Assembly (NCBI GenBank): GCA_000436915.1
Contig: HF994185.1
Span: 31,443-45,797 of the forward strand
Source of the DNA: Prevotella sp. CAG:1092
GTDB lineage: Bacteria > Bacteroidota > Bacteroidia > Bacteroidales > Bacteroidaceae
Reading direction: 5' to 3'
DNA length: 14,355 bases
Shown here: positions 6,298 through 12,729 of the stretch, one piece after another
Position numbering within the stretch: position 1 is the stretch's first letter
Layout: every line of letters starts with the position of its first letter
The notes under the pieces: generated by a model
Seen by the model: the letters and a program-made list of their open reading frames with translations, nothing else
What the model was told of the DNA's origin: nothing
The model's database searches: none
Made by a program: the position numbers and the translations under genes

Positions 6298-9135
6298 ATG
6301 GACAACAATATTGAGATAAAAGGAGCACGAGTTAACAACCTTAAAGGTATTAATCTAAGTATTCCGCGCAATGAATTTATCGTCGTGACAGGTGTTTCTG
6401 GCTCTGGCAAATCATCATTGGCTTTCGACACTCTCTACGCTGAAGGTCAACGCAGATATGTCGAATCTCTTTCAGCTTATGCCAGACAGTTCTTAGGAAG
6501 GGTAAAGAAACCTGAATGTGATTTCATAAAAGGATTGCCTCCTGCTATTGCCATTGAGCAAAAGGTCACAGCACGCAACCCTCGATCTACAGTTGGAACA
6601 AGCACCGAGATATACGAGTATCTTCGTCTGCTCTTTGCACGCATTGGTAAGACAATCTCACCAATTTCGGGTCAAGAGGTTAAGAAGAATAATGTAGAGG
6701 ATATAATTAATTGCACTAAGCAATATTCTGTAGGCACTCGCTTCATGGTGTTATCTCCAATATTGCCTGCCGAAGGTCGCACTTTCGACCAACAGCTTGA
6801 TATATATATTAAGGAGGGATATTCCAGAATCCTTGTCAACAACAAAGTTGTTCGCATCGAAGATTTACTCGAAAACTACGATTCTTCAAAGGATTCTAAG
6901 GAAAAAGACTCATGGCTCGTCATCGACCGCATGTCGATAGAAGATAGCAAGGAATTTCTTTCTCGCCTTACCGACTCTATCGAAACAGCCATGTTTGAAG
7001 GCAATGGAGCTTGCCGACTAACATTCATGCCTTCTAATATCAATTACGATTTCTCTACTCGCTTTGAAGCCGACGGCATCACTTTTGAGGAACCAACAGA
7101 TAACTTGTTTTCATTTAATTCGCCCGTAGGTGCATGTCCTACATGCGAGGGCTTTGGCATGGTGATGGGTATCGATGAAAAGCTTGTCATACCAAACACT
7201 TCGCTTAGTGTATATGATGAGTGTGTGCAATGTTGGCATGGCGAAAAGATGAAGATGTGGCATACGGAGTTTTGCCGTAAAGCAGCCATCGACAACTTTC
7301 CTATCTTTAAGCCTTATTTTGAATTGAGTCGCAAAGAGAAAGATATGCTTTGGCACGGTCTGCCATGTCAGAAGCATTTGCCATTAAACGAAAGAGTATG
7401 TATCGATTCTTTCTTCCAGATGGTGAAAGACAACATGTATAAGATACAATTTCGTGTAATGATGAGTCGCTATCGTGGCAAGACTATCTGCCCAGATTGT
7501 CATGGCACGAGGTTAAAGAAAGAAGCTTCATGGGTTAAGATAAATGGCTTATGTATCAACGACTTGATAGAAATGCCTATATCAAACCTTGAACAATGGT
7601 TCGACAATATTTCTTTAACCGAGCATGAAACAGCAATAGCAAAACGCCTACTCACAGAAATCAAGAATCGCTTGCATTTCCTCAACGAAGTGGGCTTGGG
7701 ATATCTAACTCTAAACAGAGCGTCAAATACTCTTTCGGGTGGCGAGAGTCAGCGCATCAACCTCACTACTTCTTTGGGTAGTTCGCTTGTAGGTTCGCTG
7801 TATATTCTCGATGAGCCAAGCATCGGTCTTCATACTCGCGACTCATTCCGACTCATCAAGGTTCTTAGAGAGTTGCAAGCTCTTGGCAACACAGTAGTAG
7901 TGGTAGAGCACGACAAAGACATCATGAATGCTGCCGACCAAATTATTGATGTTGGTCCTGATGCAGGCACACATGGTGGCGAGATTGTATTCCAAGGCAT
8001 GCCTCCTAAACCAGGCGATGCTGTAAGCGCAGACAACAGAAGCCACACTGTAGACTATCTCACGGGCAAAGAACAGATTGCTGTTCCTGCTTCGCGTCGT
8101 AGTTGGAACATGAGTCTCACGCTCAAAGGTTGCCGAATGAACAATCTCAAGGGGGTGGATGCTAAGATTCCGCTCAACATTCTCACTGTTGTCACAGGTG
8201 TATCAGGTTCTGGCAAATCGTCATTAATAAAGGGTATCCTCTACCCTGCTCTAAAACGTAAGCTCGACGAAGTGGCTGACATTCCAGGCGAATACTTAGG
8301 CATGGAGGGCGACTACAAAAAAATTTCTCACGTAGAATTTGTCGACCAAAATCCAATTGGTAAGAGTTCACGCTCTAATCCTGCTACTTATGTCAAAGCC
8401 TACGACTATATTCGTGCCCTGTTTGCCGAACAGCCATTAGCTAAGCAGCTTGGATTCATACCGCAGTTCTTCTCTTTCAATACCGAAGGTGGACGATGTG
8501 AAGAATGTAAGGGTGCTGGCACAATCACTGTCGAAATGCAATTCATGGCAGACATCGTTTTGGAATGTGATGCTTGTCATGGTCAAAGATTCAAGCACGA
8601 TGTTCTTGACGTTAGATATCGCGACAAGAATATCAACGATGTGCTGAATATGACTGTTAGCGAGGCCATCACCTTCTTCGACAATGATGATGCCAAAAAG
8701 CGCGGTAGCAACAATCGAGCAATCATCGACCGACTAAAACCTCTTGAGGATGTTGGCCTAGGTTACATCAAGTTGGGACAAAACTCTTCAACCATGTCGG
8801 GTGGCGAAAACCAACGTGTAAAACTCGCCTACTTCATTGGTCAAGAGAAGCAGTCGCCTACTCTATTCATCTTCGACGAGCCTACCACAGGTCTACACTT
8901 CCACGACATATCCAAACTTATGAAGGCTTTCAACGCTCTTCTTGAGCGCGGTCATTCTATCGTTGTTATTGAACACAACATGGAGGTCATAAAATGTGCT
9001 GACTGGATAATCGATCTCGGACCAGAAGGTGGTAACAAGGGTGGAAACATCGTCTTTGCTGGCACACCTGAAGAATGTGCTAAATGCAAAGATAGCATCA
9101 CTGGCAGATATCTCAAAGATGAACTAAACATGTAA
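6298..9135 (+). CDS. uvrA: UvrA-family excinuclease ABC subunit A, zinc-module variant
   Basis: The 945-residue product has the tandem ABC architecture of UvrA, the damage-recognising ATPase of nucleotide excision repair. Walker A motifs (GVSGSGKSS) are at 32-40 and 634-642. Signature motifs LSGGESQR and MSGGENQR are at 479-486 and 833-840. Walker B motifs LYILDEPSIGLH and LFIFDEPTTGLH are at 501-512 and 856-867. A region at about 120-245 resembles the UvrB-binding domain (LSPILPAEG, DIYIKEGYSRILVNN), so it is UvrA1-like in layout. The C-terminal zinc module is intact (CEEC 734-737, CDAC 757-760). The first one is not: FSFNSPVGACPTC (271-283) is kept, but the CxxC normally about 20 residues upstream is missing (TRFEADGITFEE). 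Bacteroidota often carry several UvrA copies, so this may be a paralogue. The ATG at 6298 is chosen over 6229 because the latter overlaps the promoter. A nuclease gene follows after 23 bp. Confidence 0.92.
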   Translation: MDNNIEIKGARVNNLKGINLSIPRNEFIVVTGVSGSGKSSLAFDTLYAEGQRRYVESLSAYARQFLGRVKKPECDFIKGLPPAIAIEQKVTARNPRSTVGTSTEIYEYLRLLFARIGKTISPISGQEVKKNNVEDIINCTKQYSVGTRFMVLSPILPAEGRTFDQQLDIYIKEGYSRILVNNKVVRIEDLLENYDSSKDSKEKDSWLVIDRMSIEDSKEFLSRLTDSIETAMFEGNGACRLTFMPSNINYDFSTRFEADGITFEEPTDNLFSFNSPVGACPTCEGFGMVMGIDEKLVIPNTSLSVYDECVQCWHGEKMKMWHTEFCRKAAIDNFPIFKPYFELSRKEKDMLWHGLPCQKHLPLNERVCIDSFFQMVKDNMYKIQFRVMMSRYRGKTICPDCHGTRLKKEASWVKINGLCINDLIEMPISNLEQWFDNISLTEHETAIAKRLLTEIKNRLHFLNEVGLGYLTLNRASNTLSGGESQRINLTTSLGSSLVGSLYILDEPSIGLHTRDSFRLIKVLRELQALGNTVVVVEHDKDIMNAADQIIDVGPDAGTHGGEIVFQGMPPKPGDAVSADNRSHTVDYLTGKEQIAVPASRRSWNMSLTLKGCRMNNLKGVDAKIPLNILTVVTGVSGSGKSSLIKGILYPALKRKLDEVADIPGEYLGMEGDYKKISHVEFVDQNPIGKSSRSNPATYVKAYDYIRALFAEQPLAKQLGFIPQFFSFNTEGGRCEECKGAGTITVEMQFMADIVLECDACHGQRFKHDVLDVRYRDKNINDVLNMTVSEAITFFDNDDAKKRGSNNRAIIDRLKPLEDVGLGYIKLGQNSSTMSGGENQRVKLAYFIGQEKQSPTLFIFDEPTTGLHFHDISKLMKAFNALLERGHSIVVIEHNMEVIKCADWIIDLGPEGGNKGGNIVFAGTPEECAKCKDSITGRYLKDELNM

Positions 9136-9158
9136 TCTTCTAATACCCAACAACGAAA

Positions 9159-10004
9159 ATGAAGAAAAGCATATTGCTATTATTGCTTGCCCTTGTGGCT
9201 TATGGCATCAGTTCTATAAATAGCAAGGATAGTGCTGACGAAAAAGATATTCAGAATAATGTCAGCACATCTGCCAAAGGCTCCAAGAGTCCTAAAGTCA
9301 ACAGCACTATAAGCTACGAACTTCCTGCTCCACTCACCAATCGCCAAGAACAGATAGTTGAGCATACTGGCTACACCTTATCATACAACAAAGACCATAA
9401 CACTCCCAACTGGTCGGCATGGATGCTGACAAAGGAAAAGACAGAGGGTACTGTTGAGCGTTGCAGAAAGTTTTGGGCAGACCCCAATATATCGCAACTC
9501 TATCGCGTAGACTATTTCGACTATAAAGGTAGCGGATATGATCGTGGTCATATGTGTCCTGCAGGCGATATGAAATGGAGCGAAGCTGCTATGCACGATT
9601 GCTTCTATATGTCAAACATGTGTCCGCAGGAGCATGCACTAAACAATGGCTCATGGAAAAAACTCGAAGAGGCATGCCGACAATGGGCTACTAACGAGGA
9701 CACCATATATATAATATGTGGACCGGTATACAAAGGTACCAAACACGAGCGTATAGGTATCAACCATGTCATAGATGTTCCAGAAGGATTCTTCAAAGCT
9801 GTACTGTCGCTTCGCAAAGGCAACGAAAAAGCCATTGGTTTCTATTACGACAACTCCGACCAGCGTCAATCTATGCAGCATGCCGCCATGTCGGTAGACG
9901 ACCTTGAAGAACTCACGGGCATCGACTTCTTCCATCAGCTCGACGATGAAACAGAAAACAGAGTCGAAAGCTCATTTTCGCTAAAAGAATGGAATGCTAA
10001 CTAA
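9159..10004 (+). CDS. DNA/RNA non-specific endonuclease, exported
   Basis: The 281-residue product is a beta-beta-alpha-metal nuclease of the NUC1/Serratia nuclease family. The active-site motif DRGHMCPAGD is at 128-137, with His131 the general base. MSNMCPQEHALNNGSWKKLE follows at 151-170, where Asn162 would bind the divalent metal and Glu170 matches the conserved acidic residue. The N-terminus (MKKSILLLLLALVAYGISS) is a signal peptide or membrane anchor. A low-complexity Ser/Lys/Asp-rich linker runs to about 50, so the enzyme should act in the periplasm or outside the cell. These enzymes cut single- and double-stranded DNA and RNA for nutrient scavenging or defence. It starts 23 bp after uvrA, apparently in the same transcript, and is followed by a terminator. 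The family call is firm; localisation (soluble, anchored or secreted) is inferred. Confidence 0.93.
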   Translation: MKKSILLLLLALVAYGISSINSKDSADEKDIQNNVSTSAKGSKSPKVNSTISYELPAPLTNRQEQIVEHTGYTLSYNKDHNTPNWSAWMLTKEKTEGTVERCRKFWADPNISQLYRVDYFDYKGSGYDRGHMCPAGDMKWSEAAMHDCFYMSNMCPQEHALNNGSWKKLEEACRQWATNEDTIYIICGPVYKGTKHERIGINHVIDVPEGFFKAVLSLRKGNEKAIGFYYDNSDQRQSMQHAAMSVDDLEELTGIDFFHQLDDETENRVESSFSLKEWNAN

Positions 10005-10036
10005 GATACAAACCAAAAGTTAGCAACAATAATAAC

Positions 10037-10086
10037 AACGTCAATTATAAAAGTCAAACTTACAGACTCGTATAATTGACGTTTTT
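10037..10086 (+). terminator. Intrinsic terminator after the uvrA-nuclease unit
   Basis: A 13-bp perfect inverted repeat pairs 10037-10049 (aacgtcaattata) with 10071-10083. An inner 4-bp stem (agtc/gact, 52-55 with 65-68 of the 10000 block) lies inside the 21-nt loop. The 3' arm merges into TTTTT at 10082-10086. It begins 32 bp after the nuclease stop codon. Confidence 0.82.
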
Positions 10087-10205
10087 ATATATTATTGCAC
10101 ATAGTACTGAAATCAAAGTGCCACTAAAACCACCCCGCAACACACACAAATGAAAATTTTATGTATTTTTTTGCCCTTTTATATATGGTTTTAAAATATA
10201 ATATG

Positions 10206-10213
10206 TATATTTG
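10206..10213 (+). promoter_or_regulatory. Candidate -7 element for the secreted-protein operon
   Basis: TATATTTG matches TAnnTTTG exactly. No convincing TTTG or TTG lies 17-21 nt upstream, where the sequence is atatatggtttt, so the -33 element is weak or absent and an activator may be needed. The 7-bp dyad at 10213-10235 would fall over the transcription start. Confidence 0.35.
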
Positions 10214-10300
10214 CTACATAAAGCTATAATGTAGCTTACATATCACTTCTAAAATTATACACAACACATTATATATAGTAACTTATGAAGATTTCTATAC

Positions 10301-10339
10301 TTATCGCCATTTCATCAATTGAAACACGATAATATTTTT
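10301..10339 (+). promoter_or_regulatory. Possible attenuator-like hairpin in the leader
   Basis: Outer arms ttatcg (10301-10306) and cgataa (10327-10332) and inner arms tttca (10310-10314) and tgaaa (10320-10324) form a two-part stem around a 5-nt loop. TATTTTT follows at 10333-10339. The stem is only moderately stable. It overlaps the last half of the mini-ORF at 10285-10332, whose TAA is in the 3' arm. Confidence 0.22.
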
Positions 10340-10385
10340 CGTTTAGTACTTTTTATCCCTATTATTATAATTTATTCGTTTAAGT

Positions 10386-10643
10386 ATGAAGAAGAATTAC
10401 TTCGTTCTGATCATTTTGTTTGTGATCATTGCATCGTTAAAAGCTAATGCCTTCAACATTACAGTGAATGTTGACGATGCATCAAGAGTATCACTGTATT
10501 TGGGCTCATCTAAGCAGACATTGACCGATGGTGACAATGTGCTGGATGTTAAGACTGGCGACCGTCTCTATTTCTCGGCAAACACAGGCTATGTGTTGAA
10601 GTCGGTGATGAACGGACTACTGCCGAAACCATCAGCTCGCTAA
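10386..10643 (+). CDS. N-terminal fragment of the split repeat protein
   Basis: As sequenced, this frame encodes 85 residues. Residues 1-22 are a signal peptide (MKKNYFVLIILFVIIASLKA, then NA before the cleavage site). Residues 23-76 are most of the first repeat, with VDDAS at 29-33 and DGDNVLDVKTGDRLYFSA at 48-65. The last nine residues (GLLPKPSAR) are out of frame with the rest of the gene, apart from the Gly. If the deletion is real, the fragment would be exported as a truncated peptide without the sorting end. Confidence 0.6.
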   Translation: MKKNYFVLIILFVIIASLKANAFNITVNVDDASRVSLYLGSSKQTLTDGDNVLDVKTGDRLYFSANTGYVLKSVMNGLLPKPSAR

Positions 10644-12112
10644 CAAGCTGCATGATTGGTCTTGATGAAGCTACCCATACAGACGCTAAATGGATTGTGA
10701 CAACTTGCCCACTCGACGATGTTCGTACAGCATCATGCAAAGTTATTGTTGACGACGCCTCTAAAGTTACTCTCGGCTTTTCGGGCACATACACCACTTA
10801 TGCTCTCAAAGATGGCGAGAATGACGTTAAGTTCGTTCCTGAAGTAGAGTCTACTTTTGCCATTTCAGCAAAGGACAACTCTGTATCACTTTACAGCGTA
10901 AAGAAGAACTCGGAGCCTGTATCTCCACAGTATGGCACCTACAGAATCGACGTTGTAAATGGTGACAAGATTGAAATTCAAGCCAACTTCCCTGACGAGG
11001 ACTACAGCGTGAAATTCAACCTCAGCGAGAAGGCTGAAGGCTTTATCACTAAGGTACAGGTAAATGGTGTAGAAGTTAAGAATTTCATGGACGACAACTT
11101 CACCGTAAAGGCTGGTTCGCAAGTTTCTATAACAGGCAACACTAACGACTATTCGTTAGAATCGTTCAAGGTAAACGGTAGCGATGTAGATTTCTACGGA
11201 AGCTATAGCTTTATGGTGACAGGTCCAACAAATGTTGACATCGTAGCTCACAAATATGGCAATATAAGCGCCGTTTTGGATATCGACGACGCTTCACACG
11301 TAACAGTATACAAAGGCTATTCTTATTATGGCACCAGCGTGGAAGTAAAAACCGGAAAGAACACTATCGAGGTGCCAGAATCAACACCTGTCATAGCCAT
11401 AAAGGCAAACGATGGTTACACCCTCGTCAGCGTAAGCGACGGTACAACAGATTTCGTAGAGCGAGACGGCAATAGCGAGGTAAACGTAAAGGTAACAGAC
11501 GCTATGAACATAACTGTTAAGACAGCAGAACTGGTTCGCGACAAGAATGCCGTAGTTTACGTAGAAGACGCTTCAGTACCTTCATACATGCGTTTCATGC
11601 GCAAGGACTACACCACAATAGATTTGGCAACAGGCTACAACCATATACCATTCTATGATGGCGACCTTCCATTCAGTTCTTCATTCTATGGCACATCAAC
11701 CCTAAATGTATACAAGAACGACGAACTCGTGGAGCCTCAGTATACTGGTGCAACATCATATACTCTCAACGTAGAGGATAACGATGTAGTGAAGTTCTTC
11801 TTCACAAAGACACCTGCCATAGCAAAGGCTACAGTCACAGTAGAGGGCGATGCTAAGGAACTCACTGCAGTAAAGGATCAGATAAAGGAAGTAGCTGATT
11901 TCACCAATCCAATTCCATGTCTTGAGGATACAGAACTGTCGTTCAGCGTATCAGATAAGTCTAGCGTAAAATCGTTTACCATGAACGGTACTGCCGTTAC
12001 TCCACAGGAAGACGGAACCTACAAGGTTATCATTACTGCTGATAGCGGCATCAAGGTTGAGTTAGGCATTGCATCGGGCATTAAGAGCATAACAGGTTCT
12101 GAAAATAAGGCT
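10452..12112 (+). repeat. Six degenerate protein repeats of 89-93 residues
   Basis: Motif starts lie at 10470 (VDDAS), 10748 (VDDAS), 11015 (FNLSE), 11282 (IDDAS), 11561 (VEDAS) and 11840 (VEGDA). With the missing base restored, the intervals are 93, 89, 89, 93 and 93 codons. Within a unit, the order is a beta strand ending in V/I-[DE]-D-A-S, a Tyr/Phe strand, a G-x-N-x-[VI] turn, a hydrophobic-alternating strand, and a [SV]-x-[VF]-x-x-[NDG]-G-type strand. The DNA copies are too diverged to be recent duplications. The family is not one I recognise by name. Confidence 0.68.
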
Positions 12113-12226
12113 AACAACGTCTACACTACAGACGGAGTTTTGGTAATAAAGAATGCTACACGCAGTCAGATTGACGGATTAGCTAAAGGCATCTATATCA
12201 TCAATGGCAAGAAAATAATACGTTAA
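10652..12226 (+). CDS. C-terminal fragment of the split repeat protein, with T9SS-like sorting end
   Basis: The 524-residue frame starts at an internal ATG (MIGLDEAT) and lacks a signal peptide, so on its own it should not be exported. It contains repeats two to six. Clear motif copies are VDDAS at 10748-10762, IDDAS at 11282-11296 and VEDAS at 11561-11575. Weaker copies lie at 11015 (FNLSE) and 11840 (VEGDA). Each unit ends in a strand such as SFKVNGSDV, SVSDGTTDF or SFTMNGTAV. The last 37 residues (VYTTDGVLVIKNATRS through GLAKGIYIINGKKIIR) resemble the short sorting domain of Prevotella secreted proteins. The next gene starts 7 bp after the stop. Confidence 0.72.
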   Translation: MIGLDEATHTDAKWIVTTCPLDDVRTASCKVIVDDASKVTLGFSGTYTTYALKDGENDVKFVPEVESTFAISAKDNSVSLYSVKKNSEPVSPQYGTYRIDVVNGDKIEIQANFPDEDYSVKFNLSEKAEGFITKVQVNGVEVKNFMDDNFTVKAGSQVSITGNTNDYSLESFKVNGSDVDFYGSYSFMVTGPTNVDIVAHKYGNISAVLDIDDASHVTVYKGYSYYGTSVEVKTGKNTIEVPESTPVIAIKANDGYTLVSVSDGTTDFVERDGNSEVNVKVTDAMNITVKTAELVRDKNAVVYVEDASVPSYMRFMRKDYTTIDLATGYNHIPFYDGDLPFSSSFYGTSTLNVYKNDELVEPQYTGATSYTLNVEDNDVVKFFFTKTPAIAKATVTVEGDAKELTAVKDQIKEVADFTNPIPCLEDTELSFSVSDKSSVKSFTMNGTAVTPQEDGTYKVIITADSGIKVELGIASGIKSITGSENKANNVYTTDGVLVIKNATRSQIDGLAKGIYIINGKKIIR

Positions 12227-12233
12227 AAAACAT

Positions 12234-12713
12234 ATGATTAAACAGAATTTATTAGCAGGATTAGCATTGTGCACCATGACTGTAGGTGCACATGCTGCAT
12301 CCCCTGACGACTCACAAGTGTGGGTCGTTTCAAAAGACTGGAGTACAAAGAGCTACAACATTAGCAATTTGAAAAAGATTGTATTCCACGAGTCTGAGTT
12401 AAGCCTCATCGACCGTAACGACAATGAGAGCAAGGAATCATATTCCAACCTTTTCAAGCTTATGTTTAATGGCGACCCTACTGGTTTTGAGAACGTTACA
12501 ACAGAGCGACTTTCCGTGGTATACAGGGATGGAGTTATTAATGTTAACGGATGGACAGAAGGTTGTGCCGATGTTGCATTCTATGACATTAGCGGAAACA
12601 TGCATGGTTCTATCAAAGCATGGAACGGCGGACAGATAAACGTAAGCCACCTGTCTAAAGGCATGTATATAATGAAAATCAAGGGTTATTCAATGAAATT
12701 TATAGTAAAATAA
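12234..12713 (+). CDS. Small secreted protein with T9SS type A-like C-terminal sorting domain
   Basis: The 159-residue product has a signal peptide (MIKQNLLAGLALCTMTVGAHA, cleavage after residue 21). An N-terminal beta module at 29-52 reads VWVVSKDWSTKSYNIS and then NLKKIVFH. A second strand of the same kind, SYSNLFKLMF, is at 69-78. Residues about 93-159 look like a T9SS sorting domain: RDGVINVNG, VAFYDISGNMHGS, INVSHLSKGMYIMKIKG and a final MKFIVK. In T9SS proteins this domain directs transport across the outer membrane, after which it is cleaved and the cargo is attached to the surface or released. The part before the sorting domain is only about 70 residues, so the protein may be a small structural partner for its neighbours. 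It lies 7 bp after the repeat-protein stop and 16 bp before the next gene. No enzymatic motif is visible. Confidence 0.8.
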   Translation: MIKQNLLAGLALCTMTVGAHAASPDDSQVWVVSKDWSTKSYNISNLKKIVFHESELSLIDRNDNESKESYSNLFKLMFNGDPTGFENVTTERLSVVYRDGVINVNGWTEGCADVAFYDISGNMHGSIKAWNGGQINVSHLSKGMYIMKIKGYSMKFIVK

Positions 12714-12729
12714 AAAAATACAACGAGAA

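Larger units (their letters stand above)
10087..10385 (+). other. AT-rich leader/intergenic region upstream of the secreted-protein operon
   Basis: This 299-bp stretch has no convincing gene. It holds an exact TAnnTTTG element at 10206-10213, a 7-bp dyad at 10213-10235 (gctacat/atgtagc, 9-nt loop), and a 15-codon mini-ORF at 10285-10332. A composite hairpin at 10301-10332 overlaps the end of that mini-ORF and is followed by a short T run. If transcription begins near 10220, the 5' leader is about 165 nt, long for this lineage and long enough for post-initiation control. Confidence 0.6.
10386..12226 (+). pseudogene. Secreted six-repeat protein gene, split by an apparent 1-bp deletion near 10615
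   Basis: Two open frames are halves of one gene. The first reads to ...GYVLKSVMNG and then derails at 10616 to an early stop at 10641-10643. The second frame is open from 10553 and continues naturally from 10616 as TTAETISSLTSCMIGLDEAT. Adding one base after 10615 gives a 613-residue protein: signal peptide 1-22 (cleavage after ANA), six degenerate repeats with motif starts at residues 29, 122, 211, 300, 393 and 486, and a T9SS-like sorting end at about 577-613 (KGIYIINGKKIIR). Spacing from motif 1 to 2 is 278 bp as sequenced and becomes 279 bp, or 93 codons, after repair, identical to the 93-codon spacing later in the gene. There is no homopolymer or slippery heptamer at the site. It could be a true mutation or a consensus error. 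Repeats and length suggest a surface or extracellular beta-rich protein of unknown function. Confidence 0.8.

Noticed and set aside
9180..9935. Several minus-strand open frames opposite the nuclease gene
   Set aside because: They overlap each other and a well-supported family member on the plus strand and show no conserved motifs.
10285..10332. A 15-residue hydrophobic mini-protein as a gene in its own right
   Set aside because: It is very short, has a weak leader and could arise by chance in AT-rich DNA; kept only as part of the leader hypothesis.
10605..10620. Programmed -1 frameshifting joining the two halves of the repeat protein
   Set aside because: A -1 shift after GGA would give the right protein, but there is no X XXY YYZ slippery heptamer and no stable stem directly downstream.
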